Positions 34,719 through 49,202 of a DNA stretch of 64,000 bases are shown piece by piece. Each line of letters starts with the position of its first letter. Positions within the stretch are counted from its first letter, which is position 1. The notes under the pieces are model-generated. The model made no database searches and was not told where the DNA came from. It saw only the letters and a program-made list of their open reading frames with translations. The stretch lies in contig NZ_BAAARN010000001.1 of the NCBI RefSeq assembly GCF_039532215.1, positions 215,624 to 279,623 on the forward strand, in the 5' to 3' direction. The position numbers were made by a program, and so were the translations under genes. This DNA comes from Pedococcus aerophilus (GTDB lineage: Bacteria; Actinomycetota; Actinomycetes; Actinomycetales; Dermatophilaceae).

Positions 34719-35564
34719 TCACTCGTCGGTCGGCGCGACCTGACCCGAGACGGCGGGGTTGAGGGCGATGAGGGCCGCGTTCTCCGGCAGGGGCGGGGGA
34801 GTGCCGCCCCAGGCCGGACAGAACTCGCGGAAGTCGCACCAGTCGCACAGCTTCGAGGTCTTCGGTCGCCAGTCACCGGTCGTGGCAGCTCGCTCGATCG
34901 CGACCCAGACGGCCTTGAGGTTGCGCTCGAGGCTGAGCAGGTCGTGCTCGTCCGGCGCGTAGCGGACGACCTCGCCGTTGCCGAGGTAGACGAGCTGGAG
35001 CAGGCGCGGGATCTCGCCGCGCAGCCGCCAGAGCACCAGCGCGTAGAACTTCATCTGGAACAACGCCTTGCCCTCGAACAGCTCGCTCGGGGACCGGCCG
35101 GTCTTGTAGTCGACGACCCGCATGGCGCCGTCGGGGGCGACGTCGAGGCGGTCGACGTACCCGCGCAGGACGAGTCCGTCGACATCGGTCTCGACGTAGA
35201 GCTCGCGCTCGGCGGGCTCGAGGCGGGTCGGGTCCTCGAGGGTGAACCACGTCTCGATGAGCGCCTGGGCATCGCTGAACCAGCCGTCCTCGGTGAGCTT
35301 CGCGTCGTCGGCGATCATCGCTGCGAGCTCGGGCTCCTCCTCGACCAGCGCGCTCCACTGGGGGCCCAGCAGGGCCTGAGCCGCAGCCGGGGTCCGCTCG
35401 TCGGCAGGGAGGTCGAAGAGCCGCTCCAGGACGGCGTGCACGAGCGTTCCGCGCGCCGCAGCGGGGCTGGGCGGCGAGGGCAGCTTGTCGATCGTGCGGA
35501 ACCGATAGAGCAGCGGGCACTGCTTGAAGTCGGATGCACGGCTCGGCGAGAGAGCGGGAACCAT
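34719..35564 (-). CDS. RecB family exonuclease (PD-(D/E)XK, Fe-S type)
   Basis: 281 aa. N-terminal SPSRASDFKQCPLLYRFR carries the first Cys; nuclease core with RGTLVHAVLERLF, the GYVDRLDV Asp and VVDYKTGRSP (D-x-K); C-terminal CDWCDFREFC gives the remaining three Cys of a 4Fe-4S cluster as in AddB/Cas4-type nucleases. It is a stand-alone domain, so probably a repair nuclease. ATG 35564 lies 7 nt after TAGAGT (35572-35577). Confidence 0.93.
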   Translation of the reverse strand: MVPALSPSRASDFKQCPLLYRFRTIDKLPSPPSPAAARGTLVHAVLERLFDLPADERTPAAAQALLGPQWSALVEEEPELAAMIADDAKLTEDGWFSDAQALIETWFTLEDPTRLEPAERELYVETDVDGLVLRGYVDRLDVAPDGAMRVVDYKTGRSPSELFEGKALFQMKFYALVLWRLRGEIPRLLQLVYLGNGEVVRYAPDEHDLLSLERNLKAVWVAIERAATTGDWRPKTSKLCDWCDFREFCPAWGGTPPPLPENAALIALNPAVSGQVAPTDE

Positions 35565-35631
35565 GACCCGAACTCTAGGTGCCACGACCGACACGACCGT
35601 GACCCCGCGCCATACCTGTGGACCACGCGGT

Positions 35632-35679
35632 GGGTCGATGTGGACGCGCCCGGAACTCCCGGCGCGTTCACATCGACCC
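35632..35679 (-). terminator. Terminator of metH
   Basis: 19-bp stem with a single G-U pair (35632-35650 with 35661-35679) and a 10-nt loop, 4 nt beyond the metH stop. It isolates metH from the nuclease gene. Confidence 0.8.
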
Positions 35680-35683
35680 GGCC

Positions 35684-39481
<3,798 letters not shown>

Positions 39482-39540
39482 CGGTCAAGTATGGACCGGT
39501 GCGTGCTCGGGCGTCCTTCGGGTTCACGTACTGTCAGGGC

Positions 39541-40668
39541 ATGACGACAGCTGCCCGTGGGCACCACGCTCCCGAGGGCGAGCAGGAACGCGGGCTCGGC
39601 GTCCGCATCGCCCGGGTGGCAGGCATCCCCGTGTACCTCGCCCCGAGCTGGTTCCTCATCGCCGCCGTCATCACCGCGATCGTCGCCGCGCCGCTGCTGT
39701 CCACGCGCCCGCTGGTCGGCATCGGGGTCGGCTTCGCCCAGGCGCTCGTGCTGCTCGTCTGCGTCCTCGTCCACGAGGCCGCGCACGCCGCGACCGCCCG
39801 AGGCTTCGGCATGCCCGTGGTCCGGATCGTGGCCAACCTCTGGGGCGGACACACCTCGATGGAGGCCGGCCACACCACCCCGGGACGGATGGCGCTCGTC
39901 GCCGCCGCCGGACCGGCGTCCAACGCCGTCTTCGCCGCGCTCGCCTGGCTGGCCCTGCCGTCGGTCACCGGCGACGTGTCGAGCCGCCTCGTCGAGGGCC
40001 TGGTCATCATCAACGGCTCGCTGGCCGTCCTCAACATCCTCCCCGGCATGCCGCTCGACGGCGGCCAGGTCCTGGAGTGCCTCGTCTGGAAGGTGACCGG
40101 CGACCGCAACAAGGGGTCGGTGGTCGCCGGCTGGAGCGGCCGCGTGCTGGCCGTCGGAGTCGTGCTCTGGTTCTTCGTCCGGCCCCTCGTCATGACGCAG
40201 GACCTCGGGTTCGGCCAGATCTGGGTGCTGTTCATCGGCTCGATCCTCTGGGCCGGGGCGACGGAGTCGATCCGGCGCGGCAAGGCCCTGGCCACCATCG
40301 GCCGCATCACCCTGCGCTCGGTGATGCGCGCTGCCGTCGCCGTCCCCGACACGGCCCGTGTCGGGGACCTGCCCGCCACGCCGGGGGGCGAGCTGGTCGT
40401 CGTCGACGGCCACGGTCGTCCCTCCGCCTACGTCGACTCGGCCCACCTCTCGTCGGTCCCGCCGGACGCCCGGCCGCACACCCCGGTCAGCGCGGTCGCC
40501 AGCCAGCAGGACCCCGGCTGGGTCATCGACGCCGACCCCGCGGGCGATGTCATGCCGGCCCTCGCGGCCCTGCAGGAGTTCGGGATCACCGTCGGCGCGG
40601 TCGTGCACCAGGGCCGGGTCGTCGGCGTCGTCCACGCCGCGGACGTGGGCCGGGCGCTCAACGCCTGA
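39541..40668 (+). CDS. Site-2 protease family (M50) with CBS domains
   Basis: 375 aa intramembrane zinc metalloprotease. HEAAH (H-E-x-x-H) lies in TM2-3 (VLVHEAAHAATARGFG), and NILPGMPLDGGQ provides the third ligand Asp. Six or so transmembrane helices are followed by about 130 residues that look like a CBS pair (MRAAVAVPDTARVGDLP; GVVHAADVGRAL). This is the Rip3/SpoIVFB-like form. ATG 39541 lies 6 nt after TACTGT (39529-39534). Substrate unknown. Confidence 0.93.
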   Translation: MTTAARGHHAPEGEQERGLGVRIARVAGIPVYLAPSWFLIAAVITAIVAAPLLSTRPLVGIGVGFAQALVLLVCVLVHEAAHAATARGFGMPVVRIVANLWGGHTSMEAGHTTPGRMALVAAAGPASNAVFAALAWLALPSVTGDVSSRLVEGLVIINGSLAVLNILPGMPLDGGQVLECLVWKVTGDRNKGSVVAGWSGRVLAVGVVLWFFVRPLVMTQDLGFGQIWVLFIGSILWAGATESIRRGKALATIGRITLRSVMRAAVAVPDTARVGDLPATPGGELVVVDGHGRPSAYVDSAHLSSVPPDARPHTPVSAVASQQDPGWVIDADPAGDVMPALAALQEFGITVGAVVHQGRVVGVVHAADVGRALNA

Positions 40669-40729
40669 ACGGTGCCGCCTGCGGCCGAGGTGTCTTGAAC
40701 GGAGTGGGGACGCCGCCTACAGTCCGCCC

Positions 40730-42175
40730 ATGACCTCCCGCGGCACCGCGCACCGACCCCGGCTGCGCCGCAGGGTCGTCGCCGGTCTGGCTGCGAGCAC
40801 GGTCCTCGCCGTCGGTGCGGTGGGGTTCGCGCTCGACGCGCGCACCGCGTCGGCGGGAGGAGCGCAAGCCGCCGTCGTGGCCGTGGGAGCACCGCGCGCG
40901 GGCGGGGTGCCAGCACCTGCGCCGGCCGCCGCTGCGGCACAGGTGCCAGCCGGTTCGTCGCCGTCGGCGCCGGCCCCCCGGTCTGCGTCGGCGTCGAGGT
41001 CGGAGCCGGCGTCGTCACGGGCCCGGGGACCGTGGGTCGGCACGTGGGCCACCGCGGTCGCCGTCCCCCAGGCCGGTCCACCGGCCCAGGGCTTCACCGA
41101 CACGACGCTGCGCCAGCGGATGCACGTCTCCGTCGGGGGACAGGTGGTCCGGCTGCGGCTCACCAACGTCCACGGCACAAGGCCACTCGTCGTGACCGCC
41201 ACCCTCGCCCGGCCCTCCACGCGCGCCGGCGCCGCCGCGGGGGACGTCGACCCGGGCACCCTCGTCCCGGTGACGTTCGCGGGGAGCCGGCAGGTCGCCG
41301 TACCGGTGGGCGCGGAGCTGGCGTCCGACCCTGTGGCGCTGGCCGTCCCGGACGGCGGCGACCTCCTCGTGAGCCTGCACGTGCCCGGCCCGACCGGCCC
41401 GGCGACGTACCACGGGGCGGCGCACACGACGGGGTTCGTCGCCGACGGCGACCAGACGTCTGCCGTCTCGGTGGCGGCGTTCCCGCGACGGACGACGTCG
41501 TTCTGGTTCCTCGACGGGCTCGACGTGCGGTCCCGCGTCGGGGGATCCGTGGTCTTCCTCGGCGACTCGATCACCGACGGGTCCGGCTCGACCACGGACG
41601 CCGACCACCGCTGGCCGGACCTGCTCGCCGACCGGGCCAGGTCGCTGCCCACGCCGCAGCGGTTCGGGGTGCTCAACGCGGGCATCGGGGGCAACCGGGT
41701 GCTGCGCGACGCCGCCGGCCCCGGACAGGGCCCCAAGGCGCTCGACCGCCTCAACCGCGACGTGCTGACCCAGACCGGGGTCCGGACCGTGGTGCTGCTC
41801 GAGGGCATCAACGACATCCAGCAGGACCCGTCGGAGCACGACCCCCGCGCCATCATCGACGGCTACCGGCAGGTCCTCGAGCGCTCGCACGCGCGGGGGC
41901 TGCGGGTGGTCGTGGGCACGCTCGCACCGTTCGAGGGCTGGCCCCGGTGGACCCCGGAACGCGAGCAGGTCCGCGTCGCCGTCAACGCGTGGATCCGCAC
42001 GTCCGGCGAGCCTGATGCCGTCCTCGACCTCGACGCGGTGCTGCGCGACCCCGACCGGCCCACCCGCCTGCGCGCCGGCTACGACAGCGGCGACCACCTC
42101 CACCCGAGCGACGCGGGGTATGCCGCGATGGCGGCCTCGGTCGACCTGCGCCTGCTGCGGAACCCGGGGCGCTGA
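40730..42175 (+). CDS. Secreted SGNH/GDSL hydrolase
   Basis: 481 aa. Signal peptide with an Arg-rich n-region (RLRRRVVAGLAASTVLAVGAV), an Ala/Pro/Ser-rich linker to about residue 100, a beta-sandwich accessory domain (about 100-265), then the SGNH domain: block I FLGDSITDGSG (Ser nucleophile), block II NAGIGGNRVL, block III LLEGINDIQ, block V SGDHLHPSDAGY (Asp-x-x-His). Extracellular esterase or carbohydrate deacetylase. ATG 40730 lies 6 nt after TACAGT (40718-40723). Confidence 0.9.
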   Translation: MTSRGTAHRPRLRRRVVAGLAASTVLAVGAVGFALDARTASAGGAQAAVVAVGAPRAGGVPAPAPAAAAAQVPAGSSPSAPAPRSASASRSEPASSRARGPWVGTWATAVAVPQAGPPAQGFTDTTLRQRMHVSVGGQVVRLRLTNVHGTRPLVVTATLARPSTRAGAAAGDVDPGTLVPVTFAGSRQVAVPVGAELASDPVALAVPDGGDLLVSLHVPGPTGPATYHGAAHTTGFVADGDQTSAVSVAAFPRRTTSFWFLDGLDVRSRVGGSVVFLGDSITDGSGSTTDADHRWPDLLADRARSLPTPQRFGVLNAGIGGNRVLRDAAGPGQGPKALDRLNRDVLTQTGVRTVVLLEGINDIQQDPSEHDPRAIIDGYRQVLERSHARGLRVVVGTLAPFEGWPRWTPEREQVRVAVNAWIRTSGEPDAVLDLDAVLRDPDRPTRLRAGYDSGDHLHPSDAGYAAMAASVDLRLLRNPGR

Positions 42176-43258
<1,083 letters not shown>

Positions 43259-43329
43259 TTCGGGGTTAGGTTTGCTTATCGGCCGTCCCGCACGGTCGAT
43301 GACCGAGGTTCGCCACCGAGGGAGTCGAC

Positions 43330-45075
43330 ATGACCGACCACAGCCAGCCCCACCGCCCCGACAACAGTGACGAGCGCCGCCAGGCCGAGCTCCTCGCCGA
43401 GGAGGTCGCCGCCCTGCGGCAGCGCCTCGCCGACGCCCCGGTGCGTTCGCGTGAGCTCGAGACCAAGGTGCTGCAGCTGCAGTCCAACCTCGCCACGATC
43501 TCCTCGCAGAACGAGCGCCTCGTGCGCACCCTCAAGGAGGCGCGGGAGCAGATCGTCACGCTGAAGTCCGAGGTCGACCGGCTGGCCCAGCCGCCTGCTG
43601 CGTACGGCGTGATCCTCGAGTCGTACGACGACGCGACCGTCGACATCCTCACCGGTGGCCGCAAGATGCACGTCGCCGTCAGCCCCGCGGTCGACCCGGC
43701 AGAGCTGTCCAGCGGCCGCGAGGTCCGGCTCAACGAGGCGATGAACGTCGTGGCCACCTGCGGCTACGAGCGCATCGGCGAGGTCGTCATGATCAAGGAG
43801 CTGCTCGGCGAGGGCCGGGTCCTGGTCGTCTCGCACGCCGACGAGGAGCGCGTCGTCCGCATGGCCGACTCCCTCGAGGGCGAGCCGATCCGTGTCGGCG
43901 ACGCCCTCATGCTCGAGTCGCGCTCCGGCTTCGTCTACGAGCGGATCCCCAAGGCCGAGGTGTCCGAGCTGGTCCTCGAAGAGGTCCCCGACATCGACTA
44001 CGAGGACATCGGCGGCCTGGCCGGCCAGATCGAGGCCATCCGCGACGCCGTCGAGCTGCCCTACCTGCACCCCGACCTGTTCACCGAGCACCAGCTCAAG
44101 CCCCCGAAGGGCGTGCTGCTCTACGGCCCGCCCGGCTGCGGCAAGACACTCATCGCCAAGGCGGTGGCGTCGTCGCTGGCCCGCAAGGTCGCGGAGAAGG
44201 AGGGCAAGCCCGTCGGCAAGTCGTTCTTCCTCAACATCAAGGGCCCGGAGCTGCTCAACAAGTACGTCGGCGAGACCGAGCGCCACATCCGCCTGATCTT
44301 CCAGCGGGCCCGTGAGAAGGCCTCCGGCGGCACGCCCGTGGTCGTGTTCTTCGACGAGATGGACAGCCTGTTCCGCACGCGCGGCTCCGGCGTCTCCTCC
44401 GACGTCGAGACGACGATCGTGCCGCAGCTGCTGTCCGAGATCGACGGTGTCGAGCGGCTCGAGAACGTCATCGTCATCGGGGCCTCGAACCGTGAGGACA
44501 TGATCGACCCGGCCATCCTGCGCCCGGGTCGCCTCGACGTGAAGATCAAGATCGAGCGCCCCGACGCCGAGAGCGCGCGCGACATCTTCACGAAGTACCT
44601 CACCGCGGACCTGCCGCTGCACCCGCACGACCTCTCGGAGCACGACGGCTCGGCCCAGGCCACGGTCGACGCGATGATCACCGCCACGGTCGAGCGGATG
44701 TACTCCGAGATCGAGGAGAATCGCTTCCTCGAGGTCACCTACGCCAACGGCGACAAGGAGGTCCTCTACTTCAAGGACTTCAACTCCGGCGCGATGATCC
44801 AGAACATCGTCGACCGAGCGAAGAAGATGGCGATCAAGGACTTCCTCACCGTCGGGGCCAAGGGCATCCGGGTCGACCACCTGCTCGCGAGCTGCGTCGA
44901 CGAGTTCAAGGAGAACGAGGACCTGCCCAACACGACCAACCCCGACGACTGGGCCCGCATCTCCGGCAAGAAGGGCGAGCGGATCGTCTACATCCGCACG
45001 CTCGTCACCGGCAAGAGCGGCACGGAGCCGGGCCGCTCGATCGACAACGTCGCCAACACGGGCCAGTACCTCTGA
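43330..45075 (+). CDS. arc: Proteasome-activating AAA ATPase (Arc/Mpa)
   Basis: 581 aa. A hexameric unfoldase that binds Pup through its coiled coil and feeds substrates to the 20S core. N-terminal coiled coil (about residues 15-80), tandem OB domains (about 85-240), AAA domain with Walker [10 protein letters not shown] near residue 262 and Walker [12 protein letters not shown], and the C-terminal GQYL tail that docks into the core pockets. GAGGGAG precedes ATG 43330 by 5 nt. The 71-nt gap upstream contains no TANNNT at leaderless distance. Confidence 0.97.
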   Translation: MTDHSQPHRPDNSDERRQAELLAEEVAALRQRLADAPVRSRELETKVLQLQSNLATISSQNERLVRTLKEAREQIVTLKSEVDRLAQPPAAYGVILESYDDATVDILTGGRKMHVAVSPAVDPAELSSGREVRLNEAMNVVATCGYERIGEVVMIKELLGEGRVLVVSHADEERVVRMADSLEGEPIRVGDALMLESRSGFVYERIPKAEVSELVLEEVPDIDYEDIGGLAGQIEAIRDAVELPYLHPDLFTEHQLKPPKGVLLYGPPGCGKTLIAKAVASSLARKVAEKEGKPVGKSFFLNIKGPELLNKYVGETERHIRLIFQRAREKASGGTPVVVFFDEMDSLFRTRGSGVSSDVETTIVPQLLSEIDGVERLENVIVIGASNREDMIDPAILRPGRLDVKIKIERPDAESARDIFTKYLTADLPLHPHDLSEHDGSAQATVDAMITATVERMYSEIEENRFLEVTYANGDKEVLYFKDFNSGAMIQNIVDRAKKMAIKDFLTVGAKGIRVDHLLASCVDEFKENEDLPNTTNPDDWARISGKKGERIVYIRTLVTGKSGTEPGRSIDNVANTGQYL

Positions 45076-46613
45076 CCCGCCCGTCGACACCCGGACCCCT
45101 CCCGGGCCCTCCACCCGTCCGCGGTGGTGGGCTCGCGCGGGCCCGCCACCGTCCCCTCCAGCTGGTCTCGTGGGGGACGGCGCTCGTCCTCGTCACCTAC
45201 GTCACGCCGATGGTGAGCGTGCCGGCCACCGCCGCCGACCTCGACGTCGGCCCGGTCGGCCGGGCCTGGGTGCTCAGCTCGATGAGCGTCGGCCTCGCGG
45301 CCGTCCTGCTCGCGGCCGGGGTCCTCGGCGACAGCCTCGGGCGGCGACGCGCCTACGTCCTGGGCCTCGCCGCGATGGGCCTCGGCTCGCTGGCCTGCGC
45401 AGCGGCTCCCTCCGTCGCGGTCTTCGTCGCCGGGCGGCTCGTCGAGGGAGCCGGGGGAGCGGCGGTGCTCGCGTGCGGGCTGGCCCTGCTCACCGAGGCC
45501 TATCCTGCCGGCCGCGAACGCGGGCACGCCACGGCGGTCTGGGGCGCCAGCGTCGCCCTGGGCATCTCGGTCGGGGCGTTGCTCGCAGCCGCCCTGGACA
45601 TCGGGACCGGGTGGCGCGAGGTGTATGGCGTCGTGGGTGCCGTCGCGCTGGTCCTGGTCCCGGCGACGACCCGCTGGGTCGCCCCCACCCGCCCCGTCGT
45701 GCGCCGTCGCGTCGACCTGCCCGGTCTGGTCCTGCTCAGTGCGGCGCTGACCCTGCTCGTCAGCGCCCTGACGCAGGGTCGGTCGGGCGTCACCGGTGCC
45801 ACCGTGGCCATCGGTGGTGCCGCCGTGCTGCTGCTGGCGGTGTTCGGGTGGGTGGAGACCCAGGTCTCGTCGCCGCTGCTCGAGCCCGCGCTGTTCCGTG
45901 AGCCGCGGTTCCTCGGCGCGACGCTCGGCGCCATGGTGCTGGGCATCGGCATGGTCGGCACGACGTCGTTCGTCCCCACGGTCGTGCAGGCCGGGCTGGG
46001 GCACGGCCTCTGGGCGGGCAGCCTGCTGATCACCTGCTGGTCCGGGGCGAGCGTGGCCTCCTCGCTCGCCCTGCGGCTCGTCCACCGCCCGTTGACGGGT
46101 CCGGGGCCGCTGGCCGCCTGCCTCGTCGTCGTGACGGGAGGACTGTCGCTCGCCCTCGGACTCGAGGCCGGGTCATCCCCCTGGCGGATCGCCCCGGCGA
46201 TGGTCGTGTGCGGTGTCGCCACCGGGCTGCTCAACGCGCTGCTCGGTCGGGAGGCGGTCGCCAGCGTGCCGGCGTCCCGCGCCGCGATGGGCAGCGGCGC
46301 CAACCAGACGGCGCGCTACCTGGGTGCCGCCTGCGGCATCACGATGTTCGTCGTGGTCGCGACGCACGCGGGCTCCGGGGACGGATCGGCTGCACTCGTC
46401 TCGGGGTGGAACATCGCGGTCGTCGTCGCGCTGTCCGCCACCGGCCTGGGCGCGGTGCTCCTCGCGGGCCTGGCCCTGCTCCACCTCCGGAGCCCGGTCG
46501 CCGACGAACCCGCCAGCGACGAAGCGGCCACCGACGAACCGGCCACACGAGCGGACACCCCGGCGGCCACCGTGGCGGACAGCGACTCGACCCGCAGCCA
46601 CAGCCGCCAGTAG
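45072..46613 (+). CDS. MFS transporter (DHA2-like)
   Basis: 513 aa from the proposed CTG (467 aa from ATG 45210). About 12-14 transmembrane segments; the A motif [13 protein letters not shown] follows TM2. Starting at ATG 45210 would cut TM1, whose hydrophobic part ([18 protein letters not shown]) precedes it, and no ATG, GTG or TTG is in frame between there and the arc gene. CTG 45072 overlaps the arc stop as CTGA; CTG 45162 is a second option. The last 60 residues are Ala/Thr/Asp-rich and overlap the convergent ligase gene by 298 bp. Confidence 0.8.
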   Translation: MTRPSTPGPLPGPPPVRGGGLARARHRPLQLVSWGTALVLVTYVTPMVSVPATAADLDVGPVGRAWVLSSMSVGLAAVLLAAGVLGDSLGRRRAYVLGLAAMGLGSLACAAAPSVAVFVAGRLVEGAGGAAVLACGLALLTEAYPAGRERGHATAVWGASVALGISVGALLAAALDIGTGWREVYGVVGAVALVLVPATTRWVAPTRPVVRRRVDLPGLVLLSAALTLLVSALTQGRSGVTGATVAIGGAAVLLLAVFGWVETQVSSPLLEPALFREPRFLGATLGAMVLGIGMVGTTSFVPTVVQAGLGHGLWAGSLLITCWSGASVASSLALRLVHRPLTGPGPLAACLVVVTGGLSLALGLEAGSSPWRIAPAMVVCGVATGLLNALLGREAVASVPASRAAMGSGANQTARYLGAACGITMFVVVATHAGSGDGSAALVSGWNIAVVVALSATGLGAVLLAGLALLHLRSPVADEPASDEAATDEPATRADTPAATVADSDSTRSHSRQ

Positions 46614-49144
46614 GCGACACCGACGGCGACCGAGGCTGCCATGGCGAGCACCGAGCTCGTGGCCATGAGGTGCGGGTAGACGACGAAGTGCGTGAGGTAG
46701 ACGAAGAGGCTCGCGCTGGCCACGACCGCCGCGGCCCGACCGAGCACGGCGGGTACCACCACCGTGGGCACCCAGATGAGCACCAGCAGCCCGACGATGA
46801 TCGTGACCTCGCGCATCGGCATGGACGGCCAGAACCCCGGCACGGTGAGGACCGGGATCGCCGAGACCAGGAGCCGCTGCGCGGTGGTCGTCGCCCGGGC
46901 TGCGGCCCACCCGGTCGCGAACAGCCAGATGAGGACGTAGGCGTTGGCGCCCCGGTAGGGGCCCGCGTCGGGGACGACGACGGCATACCTCGTGAGCAGG
47001 CCGAACCCCACGAGGGCGAGCGGGAACGCGAACGGCCACCGACGCTCCCAGCGGTCCACGGCCGGGATCGCCATGAGGGCCGCGGTGCCGAGCAGGAGCG
47101 CGACGACGGCCTCGACGAACCAGTAGTGCCAGTGGTCGGACCACCTGGCCCAGTCGCCGAGCACCTGGTTGAGCAGGAGCACGTTGCGCCAGTCGTAGGT
47201 GCCCGCGACGACGGCCACCACGCTGATCCACGCCGCGCTGGGCGCCCAGATGCGCAGGGCGCTGCGGGCCACCCCCTTCGCACGGTCGCCCCGCGACCGG
47301 TGCGTCAGCTGGAACCGCGCGAGGTTGAAGCCGGCCAGGGCCAGCAGGGTGTGGGCGCCGCCGGGGACGAACGACAGGTGGGTGTGGTTGGCCAGGATGA
47401 GCAGGACCGCGACGGCCCGCAGCACGACGCTCGTCTCGACCCGCTGCAGCCACGAACGCGAGGGACGCGCGGCCGAGGGGGCCACCACGAGGTCCCGCGG
47501 TGGGAACAGGTGCCAGCCGCCGGGCAGGGCGTCCAGGACGCGCTCGAGGCGCAGCGACACCTCGACGTAGGAGAGCGAGTCACCGCCGAGGTCGACGAAG
47601 CTGGTGTCCGCGGTGGCGTGCGGAGCGTCCAGCAGCTCGCGGTAGAGCGCGACGACCGCCACGACGCGATCACCCTCCCCGGCGGCTGTGGTCTCCATCT
47701 GTCCCGTCGTTGCGGGACGGCTCGCCCGGTGCGCCCCGAGGATCTCCTTCACCCCGGGGTAGTCGGGCTTCCCTGTGGCCAGGCGCGGTGCCTCCAGCCC
47801 GTCGAGGACCACGACCGCCGAGGCCGGTATGCCGTGCAGCCGGCGGACCGTGTCGGTCACCGAGGTGCCTGCTCCCGGTCGCTCGGTCAGGACCCCCACC
47901 GCGTCGCCGAGGTCGACGCAGTGCGAGGGGTGCCCAGCCTGCCACAGGTCCCGCTCGACCTGGTCGAGGTCGATCCGCAGGCCCACGACCTTGGCGAACC
48001 TGCTGCGGCGGCCGACGATCTCGACCAGGCCGTCCGCACCGAAGCGTGCGAGGTCGCCGGTGCGCAGCTCGTGGACGTCGCGCCCCCGGGCCAGGTCGGC
48101 GGCGTGCTCGGCGTAGCCGAGCATCACGTTGGGGCCGGAGTAGACGAGCTCGCCGAAACCGCAGTCGATCTCCCCGAGCGGCTCGATGCGGAAGGTGCCG
48201 CCGGGCACGGGGGCACCGACGGAGCTCGCGCGGCTCTCGACGAGTTCCGGGGCCAGGACCGCCATCCGGGCCGTCGCCTCGGTCTGGCCGTACATGACGA
48301 ACAGGTCCCACCCGCGCTCACGCCCGAGGGCGGCGAACCGCTGGACGGTCGCCGGGTCCAGCCGCCCACCCGCCTGCGTGACGACGCGCAGCGAGGGGTG
48401 GTCACGGTCGGCGAAGCCACTGCGCTCCAACAGGTCGAAGCTGTGGGGGACACCTGCGAGCGTGGTGGCGGCCGTGGTGTCGAAGAGCTCCCAGAAGCAG
48501 GGGTCCACCACGGAGAGGTCGGTCAGGACCAGGCTCGCGCCGACGGCGAGGTGGCTGTGCACGACCGACAGCCCGTAGCAGTAGTGCAGGGGAAGACTCG
48601 TGACGGCGCGGTCGGTGGAACGGATCGACAGGGCCTCGGCGATGGACCTGGCGTTGCTGTCGAGGTTGGTGTGCGACAGGCGCACGACCTTGGGCGAGCC
48701 GGTCGAGCCCGAGGTGGGCAGCAGCAGGGCGAGGTCGGGGTGAAGCTGGTGGGCCGGGTCGTCGTGGCGGGCCACGACCTGCCAGCCTCCGTCGCCGGCC
48801 CCGGCCACGACGTCGGGGTCGTAGGCGTCGACGAGGCGGTCGAGGTGCTGCACGCGGTCGCCAGGCGCGAGCAGCGGCACGTGCCCGCCGGACAAGGCGC
48901 CGAGGTAGGTGACCAAGGAGTCCAGGGAGTTGTCGGCGGCGAGCAGCACGAGGCGACGCCCAGTGCCCAACGACGCCGCGGCGGCATCGACGAGGTCGGC
49001 CAGCGCGGCATACGTGAGGGTCACGGACCCGGTGTGCACGGCAGTGGCAGCGCCACGAGCCCGCAGCGAGGTCACGAAGGCCACGGACGCAGGCGCGGGA
49101 ACGACGGACTCGCGGTCGGGGGAGACGACGGGGGACACGACCAC
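46316..49144 (-). CDS. AMP-ligase / carrier / membrane acyltransferase fusion
   Basis: 942 aa. Adenylation domain (about residues 20-450; SGSTGSPK at 145-152, MYGQTEA near 295), a phosphopantetheine carrier domain (VDLGGDSLSY, Ser near 522), then an acyltransferase-3-like membrane domain (about 570-870; LRAVAVLLILANHTH and about ten transmembrane helices). It should activate an acyl group, load it on the carrier and transfer it across or at the membrane. GTG 49144 lies 6 nt after TACTCT, beside a DtxR/IdeR box, so it is probably iron-repressed. The final 75 residues are low complexity and antisense to the MFS gene. Confidence 0.85.
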   Translation of the reverse strand: MVVSPVVSPDRESVVPAPASVAFVTSLRARGAATAVHTGSVTLTYAALADLVDAAAASLGTGRRLVLLAADNSLDSLVTYLGALSGGHVPLLAPGDRVQHLDRLVDAYDPDVVAGAGDGGWQVVARHDDPAHQLHPDLALLLPTSGSTGSPKVVRLSHTNLDSNARSIAEALSIRSTDRAVTSLPLHYCYGLSVVHSHLAVGASLVLTDLSVVDPCFWELFDTTAATTLAGVPHSFDLLERSGFADRDHPSLRVVTQAGGRLDPATVQRFAALGRERGWDLFVMYGQTEATARMAVLAPELVESRASSVGAPVPGGTFRIEPLGEIDCGFGELVYSGPNVMLGYAEHAADLARGRDVHELRTGDLARFGADGLVEIVGRRSRFAKVVGLRIDLDQVERDLWQAGHPSHCVDLGDAVGVLTERPGAGTSVTDTVRRLHGIPASAVVVLDGLEAPRLATGKPDYPGVKEILGAHRASRPATTGQMETTAAGEGDRVVAVVALYRELLDAPHATADTSFVDLGGDSLSYVEVSLRLERVLDALPGGWHLFPPRDLVVAPSAARPSRSWLQRVETSVVLRAVAVLLILANHTHLSFVPGGAHTLLALAGFNLARFQLTHRSRGDRAKGVARSALRIWAPSAAWISVVAVVAGTYDWRNVLLLNQVLGDWARWSDHWHYWFVEAVVALLLGTAALMAIPAVDRWERRWPFAFPLALVGFGLLTRYAVVVPDAGPYRGANAYVLIWLFATGWAAARATTTAQRLLVSAIPVLTVPGFWPSMPMREVTIIVGLLVLIWVPTVVVPAVLGRAAAVVASASLFVYLTHFVVYPHLMATSSVLAMAASVAVGVAYWRLWLRVESLSATVAAGVSARVAGSSVAASSLAGSSATGLRRWSRARPARSTAPRPVADSATTTAMFHPETSAADPSPEPACVATTTNIVMPQAAPR

Positions 49145-49150
49145 CCGGTG

Positions 49151-49175
49151 AGAGTATTAGGTAAGGCTTACCAAA
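49151..49175 (-). promoter_or_regulatory. Iron box (DtxR/IdeR site) and -10 element
   Basis: The 19-bp site at 49157-49175 (TTAGGTAAGGCTTACCAAA on the plus strand) matches the DtxR/IdeR consensus TTAGGTTAGSCTAACCTAA at most positions; its core GGTAAG-G-CTTACC is a perfect palindrome. It abuts the minus-strand TACTCT -10 (49151-49156), so bound repressor would cover the -10/-35 region. Confidence 0.8.
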
Positions 49176-49202
49176 CTCAAATGCCCTGCCCGGGGTGGGG
49201 TG

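Noticed and set aside
39482-39540. Cobalamin riboswitch for metH
   Set aside because: The divergent gap is only 59 nt, too short for the riboswitch, and no B12-box-like sequence is seen.
43259-43290. Possible second iron box (TTAGGTTTGCTTATC) upstream of arc
   Set aside because: Only the left half matches the DtxR consensus and there is no dyad symmetry.
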